Assembly: GCA_933228895.1 (NCBI GenBank)
Contig: OW121858.1
Span: 29,101,859-29,165,858 of the forward strand
Source: Platycnemis pennipes
Taxonomy: Eukaryota; Arthropoda; Insecta; Odonata; Platycnemididae
Reading direction: 5' to 3'
DNA length: 64,000 nucleotides
Every line of letters starts with the position of its first letter. Position 1 is the stretch's first letter. The notes beneath the pieces were generated by a model. That model was not told the origin of the DNA and ran no database searches. It saw nothing but the letters and a program-made list of their open reading frames with translations. Positions 54,474-64,000 of this stretch are shown here, piece by piece. The translations under genes and the position numbers were made by a program.

Positions 54474-55052
54474 TAAACAGCTTTATGCACAACTTTCATG
54501 ACAATAAAAGTCACAATACTATGACGCTGAAAGAAATATTCAGCATGCATATAATTGCTTTCGGTTATTGGCTTTTGTACCATGGTATCCTCTTAGACTT
54601 GGCTTCCTAATGTTCTAGACTTCAGTTTCTGTGATACGCAGGCTTTGCTAGATTGGGAAATTACTCTGATGTGATGAAGGTGTGTTTCAAATGCATTGCT
54701 GAATTGGCATCCTGAAGTTGGCATGTTTCAAAAGGTATCAGTTGAATTCGGGCAGCTATGGCAATCAATCTGTCTTGCACAATTAAATTCTACACAAAAT
54801 TGTGCATCTTATAGTATCAGTTGTTTGTCGAAACGACAATTTTTTCTACGTCATTAATCCACAAATTTTACCGCAAATGTTCGTCGTATAACCACGTCCA
54901 AAATAGCTGATTTTCAACATCTTTGTTCTTCAAATATATAATGGATAGGCCTCATTATTTTATTGCCAATCGATAGAAGGGCCAAAGGAATGATATGTCC
55001 CTGAAATTTCACAAATATGGCATTTACTTAGTAATTCGGTAGAGCCTCATTG
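54474..55052 (+). mobile_element. Remainder of the broken M MITE plus unidentified sequence
   Basis: 54775-55052 follows the M 3' part (AATTAAATTCTACACAAAAT ... ATTTTATTGCCAATCGATAG) and ends near GAGCCTC. 54474-54774 is unrecognised. Confidence 0.6.
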
Positions 55053-55479
55053 ATTAAATCAAAATGCAATGCAAAATTCTTCCATTGCTTTCACAATGGC
55101 ATGCACTACAGCATTGTATTATCAATTGTAGCCCTAGTTTTTCTTTGACAAACTTGAAAAATTCCTGTATTTACCCGATTCAGAGACCGACCCCTCGATT
55201 TGGAGTAATTTTGTAAAGGAAATGACAAAATTAACCTTATTGTTTTAATAATTTTGCCTTTTGTCAATGTCTATTTTATCCCCAACTTTTCTTGAAAATT
55301 ATGACCTTAATACTAAATTTGAAACCGTTTCAAATACAACCTTTCAAGTTTAAAAATGTTCACGGTAAGTTTTTGAAATCTATGATTACATACTTAAGGT
55401 AATTACCAGAAATATGTTATTGGACTTGTTGTTTGAGCAGTTGCTTATTAAGTAAGGAGTATCTATCAATAGTTACTTG
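55053..55479. other. Intron sequence, nothing recognised
   Basis: 55395-55445 resembles 51370-51420 (AATTACCA(C/G)AAATATGT), a short shared repeat of unknown type. Confidence 0.4.
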
Positions 55480-55676
55480 ATACCAGTTTGTGTTACTGGT
55501 ACTTGTTTTTGTTTCATGATACTAGTTACTCCGTTACCTCGTTCTGTTACTCGTTCCCGCTAAACATTCCTGTTACTTGTTCTTGTTACTTGTTCCCGTT
55601 ACTCATTCCTGTTACTTGTTCTTGTTACTTGTTCCCGTTACTCATTCCTGTTACTTGTTCTTGTTACTTGATACTA
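55480..55676 (+). repeat. 39-bp minisatellite of TTGTTACT-like words
   Basis: ATTCCTGTTACTTGTTCTTG followed by TTACTTGTTCCCGTTACTC repeats at a 39-base period, about two full units plus partial ones. A weaker version is at 57475-57575. Open frames with repeated PVTCSCYLF are repeat artefacts. Confidence 0.8.
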
Positions 55677-56094
55677 GAATGATTAGTAATTACGATAATA
55701 TTAATGATAAATTTACTCACGGGCATTGCCCTTTCTTCACAGTATATTCGCAAGAATTTATACGTACTTGAATACAAAAGATACATAAAATTAATACCGA
55801 TCATATCAATAAATAATAGGAAATGACATTTAGCTTACTTTTGAGACAACTGCTGCTATGCTAAACAGATTGGATTTGTACGAAAAATTTGCATAACCCG
55901 GGTAATGCACGTACTGATAATCATGAGTTTACTGTATTAGTATTAGTTTTTTCCCTTTCATCAATTGCTGGTAGTTATTATAGCTAGGAAATCGTTATTA
56001 AGTGTGGACCGCAATGTCTGACATGCTTACGATGTAAATTGAAAGATATATGAGTGAATGAGGATCCATTCGTTTTGGGATTTCTTCCGTGTGT
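55677..56094. other. Intron sequence, nothing recognised
   Basis: AT-rich; no terminal repeat or coding motif recognised. Confidence 0.4.
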
Positions 56095-57240
56095 GTCTAC
56101 GGCTGTGCGATACCACGATATATCGTCGACAATACTCGATATGCAATTGATATCGGGAGTCGATATTTCAAAATGCAATATCACGATATGTCGATATGAC
56201 GATATCCTGATCATGCTGTTTTTTTCTGTCACTCTTAGAGATGGGTAAATTACCATACTTTTCAATTAAAGTAAATTACCATGGTAAATTATGGTAATTT
56301 TCGAAAATTACCGTAATTTTCCGGTAATTTTAAGTTTTGAGCTGCAAATCCTTATCAGAGGACTGAAAACGAAATCAAATAGCATTGAGATACAAATGCC
56401 GACGCTTATATCAAACATATCACGATGTTTATCCATTATAACTCATTCGAAAAATTATAACAAAGTTGGCAGCAACACGCAATTTGCCTCTCTTTTGTCA
56501 CACTATGAGAAATATTCGTTCCAAAGACATACGTCTCTGCGCAATGTGCATTTGTTATTTTACACTGAATTAACTGGAATTATTCATGGACACAGTGTAA
56601 ACAAAATTGTTTCAGCTTCTTAATTTCTTATATCACCCATTCCAATTCCTTCGGGAGGAAGAAATTTTCTGAAAAATAATCTTTCTGAAAATTACTGTTA
56701 ATTACGGTAATTTTCAGGGGTGTTGGTAATTTACGAAAATTACCACGGTAATTTGTAGAGTTGCCCATCTATAGTCACCCTTAATGATGTATCTATTTAG
56801 CGCAATTTCCTGGTGATGGTTGATGGGATCGAAGTGCTACAAACGATCTCATCCGTACGAAATACTACACTTCCTCAATATTTAATTATATATTTTAAAT
56901 TGTCTAATTTGTTATTGTTTAATAAGTATAAATTTTTTATCATAAAATTTGGATGTAGGGAATGGAATGGCCACGGTGCGATTTCATCACTAAAAACACT
57001 GAATTCAACAAGAAAAGTTCAAATTTGTTTTAAAATTATCGTTTTTAAACCATAAGTAATTCGAAATTTAAAAATTTTTTTACCATTCTTCGACCAAGGA
57101 AAAATGTTTATATTTCAGCCCATATAAAAAAATTGAAAATAACCTCTGTTATCTAAAATTATATGCTCTTTCTCCTTAAGTTATTATATTATAAGTTGAT
57201 ATTCAATATCCCGATATGTCGATATCCTGATCTCGGTGTT
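56095..57240 (+). mobile_element. S-family element, copy 1, interrupted by an O MITE
   Basis: Begins ACGGCTGTGCGATACCACG with many GATATCG words, then unique sequence. The inverse of much of it lies at 58800-59440 and partial copies at 57241-57420 and 59440-59650. Ends of type GGGCTGTGCGATA would fit a hAT-type element. Noncoding. Confidence 0.6.
56236..56773 (-). mobile_element. O-family hAT-type MITE, copy 4
   Basis: Flanks GTCACTCT (56228-56235) and GTCACCCT (56774-56781) match at 7 of 8 bases. The second S copy near 57249 shows the empty site (CTGTCACTCTTAATATTG). Confidence 0.9.
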
Positions 57241-57596
57241 TTTTTCTGTCACTCTTAATATTGTGTCTATGTAGTGTAATTTCCCTGTAATGGTTGATTG
57301 GAATGAAGTGCTATAAATGGTCTCTTCCTTATAAAATATTACACTTCCTAAATGGTTAATTATTTAATTTAAATTGTCTAATTTTCTTATTGTTAGGGAT
57401 AATCGGGATTTAATGTTCATTGAAGTGGATAGTCACCAGATGATACCAGTTTGCGTTATATGTCACTGGTCCTTGTTTTTGTTTCATGTTACTCGTTACT
57501 CCGTCACCTTGTTCTGTTACTCGTTCCTGTTACTTGTTCTTGTTACTCGTTACTGTTACTTGACGTTGGTACTTGATACAATGGATCAATAATAAG
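57241..57596 (+). mobile_element. S-family copy 2, partial, and TTGTTACT repeat
   Basis: Repeats the segment after the O insertion site of copy 1 (AATGGTTGATTGGAATGAAG versus AT-matched copy 1), then runs into the TTACTCGTTAC-type minisatellite. Confidence 0.55.
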
Positions 57597-58710
57597 GAGT
57601 ATGGATGGGTCGGTTCGGTTCCTCGGTTCTCGGTTCCACCGGTTCTTGAGCTTAGAACCGGAACCGAGGCCAAAAATAATCGGTACCGAAATAATTGGCG
57701 CGAAAACCAGTTTGAAACCTGCTCACACTCCGAAAGTGGAGGCTTCACATTAAAACCTGGTGAAATAGTGCACTTAGATGCTTCAAAGTCACGAATTATT
57801 CTAATTCAGTCTCTGAAAATGATTATTGATTACCTTATCTCACCATTGAGCAATGCAAAGTGAGTGGTAAATTAAGAACCGGAACCGAGAATCGGAACCG
57901 AGAACCGAAGTTAAGAACCGAACCGGAACCGAAAAAAAGTGGAACCGACCCGGAACCGAAAAAAAGTGGAACCGACCCATCCCTAATTATTTATTTTAAC
58001 TCCTTATTAGGGATAGGTTCCACTTTTTTTCGGTTCCGGTTCGGTTCTTAACTTCGGTTCTCGGTTCCGATTCTCGGTTCCGGGTCTTTATTATAACTCC
58101 TTTAGTTTTTTTTATAAATTATTTATTTTAACTCCTTATTAGGGATAGGTTCCACTTTTTTTCGGTTCCGGTTCCGGTTCGGTTCTTAACTTCGGTTCTC
58201 GGTTCCGATTCTCGGTTCCGGTTCTCAATTTACCACTTACTTTGCATTGCTTAGTGGTAAGATAAGATAATCAATAATCGTTTTCAGGGACATACTGCTT
58301 GAATACCTACTTCATTATATTTTTGTGTTATATATATATTATATTATGATATAATTTACGAAAATGATATGAGGACTCGCGCCTCCAAAGTACGTGGACG
58401 AAACACATACCTATCAATCAGAATATCCTTATTACGGCGGTATTTCATCACTTACTAGAATTGGATGTAATAAAATCAATCATATAGTCATTTTAACGAC
58501 TGAATTAGAATAATTCACGGCAACTTTGAAGCATCTAAGTACACTATTTCTCCAGGTTTAATTGTGAAGCCTCCGCTTTCACAGTACGAGCAGGTTTCAA
58601 ACTGGTTTTTGCGGCAATTATTTCGGTACCGATTATTATTGGCCTCGGTTCCGGTTCTAAGCTCAAGAACCGGTGGAACCGAAGAACCGAACCAACCCAT
58701 CCCTATAAAT
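57597..58710. mobile_element. Cluster of R-family hAT-type MITE copies
   Basis: At least three R copies or parts: 57601-57983 (+), fragments at 58010-58110, and 58140-58708 (reverse, interrupted by unrelated sequence about 58290-58500). Ends read GGATGGGTCGGTT and CCCATCCCTA. Repeated CGGTTCCGGTTC / GAACCGGAACCG. No clean target duplication was read. Confidence 0.7.
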
Positions 58711-58799
58711 AATAGTGATCAATTTATTCCTAGTATAAAATTTGCACCTAGTTTATCTCTTAGCTGAAATGACTTATTTTATGAAGCCCCTAGATTTTT

Positions 58800-59650
58800 T
58801 TAAATTTCATGTAGGGCTGTGCGATATGCTGTTTGAATATTGTACGATGATATCATTCTGATATCGCAGATTCGGAGATATGTCGGTTTCGCGATATAAA
58901 TTGTAAATATCGTGATATGGACACATCGGGATATCGACAATCGGAATATCGACTCATGATATAATACCTTAAGGCGAAAGAGCATATAATTTTAGATAAT
59001 AGAGGTTCTTTTCAATTTTTCGATACGGCCCATATGAGCTGAAATATAACCATTTTTCCTTGGTTGAAGAACGGTGAAATCTTTTAAAATTCCGAATTAT
59101 GGTTTAAGAACAACAATTTTATGAACAAATTTGAACTTTTCTCGTTGAATTCGAGGTTTCAGGGATGAAATCGCACCATGGCCATTCCATCCCCTACATC
59201 CAAATTTTATGATAAAAAAGTTATACTCAATATTAATAACAAATTAGACAATTTAAAATACATAATCAACGATTGAGGAAGTGTAATATTTTATAAGGAA
59301 GAGATCGTTTAATAGCACTTCAATCCTATCAACCATTACCGAGAAATTGCGCTAAATAGAGACATTATTAAGGGTGAAAGAAAAACACACCGGGATCAGG
59401 ATATCGTCATGTCGGGATGTCATCATATCGGGATGTCGGATATCGACTTATAATACAATACTTTAAGGCGAAAGAGCATATTATTTTAGATAATAGAGGT
59501 TCTTTTCAATTTTTTTATATGAGCTGAGATATAACCATTTTTCCTTGGTCGAAGAACGCTGAAAAATTTTTAAGTTTGAATTATGGTTTAAAGATGATAA
59601 TTTTGTAAACGAATTTGAACTTTTCTCGTTGAATTCGAGTTTTCAGTGAT
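58800..59650 (-). mobile_element. S-family copies, inverted
   Basis: Begins TAGGGCTGTGCGATATGCTG. 58965-59380 is the reverse complement of copy 1 (for example CATCCAAATTTTATGATAAA), then a second partial unit from about 59440. Noncoding. Confidence 0.6.
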
Positions 59651-59654
59651 GAAA

Positions 59655-59745
59655 TGGCACCTAGGTCGGTTTCAATAAATCTGCTGAATTTTGACAAAGT
59701 GAATTTATTTACGTTATCAATATGTGGTTCAACAAAGTTAAGCCT
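59655..59745 (+). mobile_element. Penelope-like tail fragment
   Basis: CACCTAGGTCGGTTTCAATA and AATTTTGACAAAGTGAATTT match the tails at 46250-46410. Confidence 0.55.
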
Positions 59746-60399
59746 AGCGATTTGTAATTTAAAAGTCGCTTTTCTGAAAAAGTTACTGATTAAAGGTAAA
59801 AGTTAAAACAAAGAAATTTTACGTTAAAAGTTACTTTTTCAGTTACGTTGGCAAATTGAATGCTGTGGTGATAGAGGCCTTGGTGGTTCTTTTGTTTCGA
59901 CAAACAATGCGAACACTGAAAACTGTCACTGAGGTTTCTTCCATCCGAGTATCCATTTGTTTAAGAATATTCAAATTGGGTATGTTCGTTTTACAAGTCC
60001 ATTTAGTGCCCACAGTGCTATTGGTCAGCTCTCGTATACTTCTCCTGAAAGGATTCAGTGATTTTTCTGCGGTGGAACTTTAATTCCGGGATTTTTAAGT
60101 TGTCGTGAATGTAAGAATATCTGACGAGAGATGGTGCATCTGTAATTTGCCCCAAAAGATTGTTCTGAGCGGTAGAAAGTCCTTTCAAAGGTTAGTTTAC
60201 GATATCGATCCCTACATTGCAATTTAAAGTATCCCTTCACAATTGTGAAATTGCAGTGGAAACTGCTTTTTTACGTAGAGTTACAGTAGACGCTGAGGGG
60301 TGTATCCTAGCGCACCTTTTCTCGCGATTCACTGGGGGCTGATGCGTTGAACGACGCGATGTCACAGAGTAAGGCACACGTGCATTAGTGCATTGTGAC
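59746..60399. other. Intron sequence, nothing recognised
   Basis: No terminal repeat or family motif recognised; a 75-codon frame at 59856 has no visible signature. Confidence 0.4.
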
Positions 60400-60879
60400 T
60401 AGAGTAGGGCAACTCGTTAATTTACCGTGGTATTTTTCGTAAATTACCAACACTCCTGAAAATTACCATGGAGAACGGTAATTTTCAGAAAAGTTCTTTT
60501 TCAGAAAATTACTTCCTCACCAAGAAACCATTGGAATGGGTGATATTATAAATTAAGTTGCTGAAACGATGTTGTTTACATCGTTTACGTTGAGTCCGTG
60601 ATTAATTCAGAGTAAAATAAAGGCACATTGCGCAGAGGTATGTCATTGGAATGAACATTTCTCAAGGTGTGACAAAAGAGAGGCAAATTGTGTGTTGCTG
60701 CCAACTTCGTTTTAATTTTTTTAATGAGTTATATAATAGATAAACTTCGTGATATGTTTGATATAATCGTTGGCATTTATATCTCAATGATATTTGATTT
60801 CGCTTGGAGTCCTCTGATAAGGGATTTGCAGCTCATGACTTAAAATTATGGGAAAATCATAGTAATTTACCCATCTCTT
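60400..60879 (+). mobile_element. O-family hAT-type MITE, copy 5, perfect 8-bp duplication
   Basis: ATTGTGAC on both sides (60392-60399, 60880-60887). Ends TAGAGTAGGG and CCCATCTCTT. 480 bases, noncoding. Confidence 0.9.
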
Positions 60880-60887
60880 ATTGTGAC

Positions 60888-61360
60888 AGATGCGTTAGTT
60901 TGAATGAATCTCTCTTTCTCGTTATCTGTCATAGGTTTTTTAGGCGACCCTTCTTCATCGGCTTCAGCTATGTAATATTGTTGACATGCTGTTGCCAAGT
61001 AAGGCATACGAGTCCTCCAAGGACATTGTCTTCGATTGGTTTCGTATTTTCCTGTCTGATTAGGGTACTTCCCTAAACTATGGCGGTCACTCCCCTCAAC
61101 CCTGCTTTTGTTTGGATGTATTCATCTCGGCCTATTCATTGCGTTCTCGCACAACTACCCAGCTATATTGCGTTTTTATTTACTGTTAATATTTTCCCCA
61201 TTTGTCCATTGGGCAAGCTTTGTGCCCAAATTCAAACAGGTCGACATTCGACAAAAGTTAACGAAAAAAATATGTCTCCTGTCTTGAGAAAGGAATGGTT
61301 TTAGGAGTTTGCGATATCTTGGTTTGTGTCTCGCTGACGTGTCTGATTGTTGTCGTCCAG
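60888..61360. other. Intron sequence before an exon, nothing recognised
   Basis: Less AT-rich than most of the intron. No repeat termini. Ends in the polypyrimidine acceptor TTGTTGTCGTCCAG. Confidence 0.4.
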
Positions 61361-61654
61361 CTGCCGATGGAGGAGGAGGATGGGGAAGAAGAGGAGGATG
61401 ACGACGATGGGGAGGTGAGCATGGACCCGTTGATGCTGGAGGACAGCAGCTCGGAGGAGGAGGAGGAAGGCGCCAGTGTGGTGCACGGGGACACCTGCGC
61501 AAGAACGCAGTCGTGGCCGCTGCTCATCCTGTGGCTGAAGCACAACGTGGAGACGGTGGACAGCAGCGACTCGGAAGCGACCAAGGAGGTGTGGGACGGG
61601 CGCAAGGCGCAAGCGCAAGACAGCGGAGAGGATGAGGAGGTTTGCGTCGAGAGA
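61361..61654 (+). CDS. Exon: acidic linker of the zinc-finger protein
   Basis: The acceptor is GATTGTTGTCGTCCAG and the donor GAGA|GTAAGT. The exon is 294 bases, 98 codons, phase 0 at both ends. It starts LPMEEEDGEEEEDDDDGE, then DSSSEEEEEGASVVHG, a hydrophobic patch SWPLLILWLKHNVE, and more acidic sequence DSSDSEATKE. Acidic tracts are common between ZAD and fingers; any activation role is a guess. The opposite strand also reads open because of codon bias. GC is high against the flanks. Confidence 0.75.
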
Positions 61655-61779
61655 GTAAGTGTGTTGCTGAGCGCAACTGATGTCTTCTAACTAATATGGT
61701 ACTTCACTCTTATTTCTCTTTGTTGTCTTGGCCGAAAGTTTGTAACATCTGGAGCATGTAGGTATTGTTTTAAGACATA

Positions 61780-62372
61780 AAATTTTAATATGACGCCAAT
61801 AATGGGACCAAAGTTGTTAGACGGAAACGAAAAAAGTATTTTAGTGAAAAAATTAATCTTCTAACCACAACCATTCAATTCAACAAATCAAAAATTTAAC
61901 TAAGCAAAAGGTGAGGCCCATTAATAAAAGCTGCTTTGAGAACATTGACGTCATTTTCCTCCCATCCTTGACTGCTTTTAGGGGAAGGGAAGGGAGTGGA
62001 GGGGGGTTCTCGGAAGGTCTGCTGGCACAGATTCTGTCGCAACTGCTCCTATTGTTTGTATTTTTAATATGACATCAATAATGGGAACAAAATCGGTAGA
62101 TGGAAACGAAAAATGAATTTTCATGAAAAATTTAATCTTCTGACCACAACCATTCACTAATAAATCAACAATTAAAATATAAGCAGAAGGTGACGCCTAT
62201 TAAAAAAGCTGCTTTGAGAACATTGACATCATTTTCTTCCCATCCTTGACTTTTTTAGGGGAAGGGAAGGGAGTGGAGGGGGGTTCTCGAAAGGTCTGCT
62301 CGCACAGATGCTGTCGCAACTACTCCTATTGTTTGTATTTTTATATGACGTCAATAATGTGTCAATAAGGCG
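61780..62372 (+). mobile_element. Q-family fragment, tandemly duplicated
   Basis: Two direct units of about 280 bases (about 61782-62060 and 62062-62345), each beginning near AATATGAC and GTCAATAATGGGA-like words, each with GGAGGGGGGTTCTCG and ending CTCCTATTGTTTGTATTTTT. They fill most of the 798-base intron. A third partial start with CAATAAGGCGTTTACTTTG follows. Confidence 0.75.
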
Positions 62373-62452
62373 TTTACTTTGTCATTTGATGACACCCGTG
62401 GTTTTTTCATTGTATCCATGTGGGGTGAGTGAATCGAGTCATTACATCACAG

Positions 62453-62927
62453 GTCATCACTCGGGATGAGAAGGAGAGCCAGCCGTTGACTGCTCTGCCC
62501 TCTGGTGTGGGATTTAACGAGACGACGGGAGCGTACGACGGTGGTGGAGAGAACGCTCCGTCGTCCACCTCCATCCTGAGGGAGATATTGATCCACTCTC
62601 CTCCGAGAACATCCCTTCCGCAGTCGCCGTACCAGTGTGACGCCTGCGGCGTGCCCTACCACGGCAAGTCGGAGCTGAAGATGCACATCGCCTCTGCACA
62701 TACCGTGGCTCAGAGGTTTGCGTGCCCCCACTGCGAAAGGATGTTCATCCACGAGTCGCGGCTGCTTCGGCACGTGGAGTGCCACAGGAAGAGGATGCAG
62801 TTGGTGGGCCACGTGGCACACGGCACGGGGCAGGAGGTGATTCGGCACGCGGTGGGTGGAGAGGCCGTGGAGTATCAGATGGGAGGGGGAGGGCTTCCCG
62901 TGGTGCCGGAGACGGATTTGGAAACAG
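62453..62927 (+). CDS. Exon: two C2H2 zinc fingers (last supported exon)
   Basis: The acceptor is GTCATTACATCACAG, phase 0. It begins VITRDEKESQPL. Finger 1: C62-x2-C65-x12-H78-x4-H83 (CDACGVPYHGKSELKMH); a 7-residue spacer; finger 2: C91-x2-C94-x12-H107-x3-H111 (CPHCERMFIHESRLLRH). Tandem fingers with a standard-length spacer suggest DNA binding. The donor is less certain: GAAACAG|GTTGGA at 62928 gives 475 bases and phase 1, whereas all other junctions are phase 0. Earlier phase-0 options are GCG|GTGGGT and GAG|GTGATT. The tail is Gly and Val rich. More fingers may lie beyond the window. Confidence 0.85.
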
Positions 62928-62944
62928 GTTGGAATCATATTCAT

Positions 62945-64000
62945 ATTATCTAAACTCATTTCAACTTATTTAAAGTTATATCAACTTACTTGAACTGAAA
63001 TCAACTTACTTAAACTAATATCAACTTATTTTAACTAATGTCAACTTATTTAAACTTTTAAAATCTTATTTAAACTGATATCAACTTATTTAAAGTTATA
63101 TCAACTTACTTGAACTGATATCAACTTACTTAAACTAATATCAACTTATTTAAACTTTTTAAATCTTATTTAAACTGATATCAACTTATTTAAACAGATA
63201 TCAACTTATTTAAACTGATATCAACTTATTTAAACAGATATCAACTTATTTAAACAGATATCAACTTACTTGAACTGATGTCAACTTATTTTAACTAATG
63301 TCAATTTATTTAAACTAATATCAACTAATTTGGACTTGTGTCAACTTATTTTAACTATTATCAACTTATTTAAACTTTTTAAATCTTATTTAAACTGATA
63401 TCAACTTATTTAAACAGATATCAACTTATTTAAACTAATATCAACTTATTTAAACAGATATCAACTTACTTGAACTGATATCAACTTATTTTAACTAATG
63501 TCAATTTATTTAAACTAATATCAACTAATTTGAACTTGTGTCAACTTATTTTAACTAATATCAACTAATTTGGACTTGTGTCAACTTATTTAAACTAATA
63601 TCAACTTATTTAAACAGATATCAACTTACTTGAACAGATATCAACTTATTTTAACTAATGTCAATTTATTTAAACTAATATCAACTAATTTGTACTTGTG
63701 TCAACTTATTTTAACTAATATCAACTTAATTAAACTAATGTCAATTTATTTAAACTAATATCAACTAATTTGGACTTGTGTCAACTTATTTTAACTAATA
63801 TCAACTTATTTAAACTAATGTCAACTTATTTAAACTGATATTAACTAATTTGGACTTGTGTCAACTTATTTTAACTAATATCAACTTATTTAAACTAATG
63901 TCAACTTATTTAAACTGATATCAACTTATTTAAACTGATATCAACTTATTTAAACTAATATCAACTTATTTAGAGTAATTTCAACTTAATTAACCTGATG
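62945..64000 (+). repeat. 20-bp minisatellite running to the window edge
   Basis: More than 50 units of TATCAACTTATTTAAACTGA, in strict 20-base register with almost no indels. Unit types differ (TTTAAACAGATA, TTGAACTGATA, TTTAACTAATG, TTTGGACTTGTG) and recur in ordered blocks, a higher-order pattern. It starts about 20 bases after the last exon and continues past 64000. Confidence 0.95.

Larger units (their letters stand above)
2601..62927 (+). other. Span of one ZAD / C2H2 zinc-finger gene (partial at both ends)
   Basis: Six exons with consensus AG acceptors and GT donors share one reading frame. Every acceptor is in phase 0 and the first five donors are in phase 0. Joined, they give about 711 codons: half a ZAD, a linker, one C2H2 finger, two more linkers (the second very acidic), then two C2H2 fingers. 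ZAD-C2H2 proteins of insects are nuclear; the ZAD dimerises and the fingers bind DNA. The first ZAD cysteine pair is not in bases 1-2600, so at least one exon lies upstream. The third intron, about 39.9 kb, could hide a small exon I missed. No promoter or polyadenylation site is visible. That the exons form one gene rests on shared strand, phase and family logic, not on transcript data. Confidence 0.8.

Noticed and set aside
55488..55771. Cys-rich repeat protein
   Set aside because: It is a translation of the 39-bp minisatellite.
57573..57863. 96-codon frame, similar to one at 41322-41639, as a conserved gene
   Set aside because: Both are translations of the same R MITE; similarity comes from the repeat, with GGTTCC-type repeats at both ends.
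61176..61618. Pro- and Ser-rich minus-strand frames
   Set aside because: Antisense of the GAG-rich acidic exon, which has matching phase and splice sites on the + strand.
62447..62959. 170-codon minus-strand frame
   Set aside because: Antisense of the zinc-finger exon; the + strand has exact C2H2 spacing.

Overview
The window looks like AT-rich nuclear DNA from an arthropod, most likely an insect. It has spliced, GC-rich exons in long introns full of transposon debris. The one host gene found carries the second half of a ZAD domain, a zinc-binding domain typical of insect C2H2 regulators. There is no operon structure, CRISPR array or credible functional tRNA. The species cannot be named from what is seen.

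One host gene runs the length of the window on the + strand. Six coding exons are supported: 2601-2738 (C-terminal half of a ZAD), 7644-7958 (linker), 12236-12850 (one C2H2 finger), 52706-53002 (linker), 61361-61654 (acidic linker) and 62453 to about 62927 (two C2H2 fingers). All six start in phase 0 and the first five end in phase 0, so they join into one frame of about 711 codons. The first half of the ZAD must lie before base 1, and more exons probably follow base 64000. The product is most likely a nuclear DNA-binding regulator. Its target is unknown.

Introns: 2739-7643, 7959-12235, 12851-52705 (about 39.9 kb), 53003-61360 and 61655-62452. They hold hAT, PIF/Harbinger-like, pogo/Tigger-like and TTAA-target elements, a Helitron, LINE and Penelope-like fragments, tRNA-derived SINEs, foldback elements and several tandem arrays. 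Many insertions can be bounded to the base by target duplications or by empty sites elsewhere in the window.

The most structured part is 26.6-40.7 kb. Two copies of an undescribed terminal-inverted-repeat element ('X') face each other. One carries a TTAA MITE plus a hAT element that contains a TTAA element that contains a pogo-like element. The other carries a Helitron that contains a CAGGG-type element that contains a second hAT copy. Each copy preserves the empty sites of insertions in the other, so the order of events can be read off.

Other points: a satellite-like array at 47.4-48.6 kb that seems derived from a Tigger-type terminus; a SINE whose 3' tail resembles a Penelope/hammerhead end; a foldback element with tRNA-like sequence in each arm; and a strict 20-bp minisatellite filling the last kilobase, right after the last zinc-finger exon. 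Repeat family letters (M, N, O, Q, R, S, K, X) are labels for this window only.
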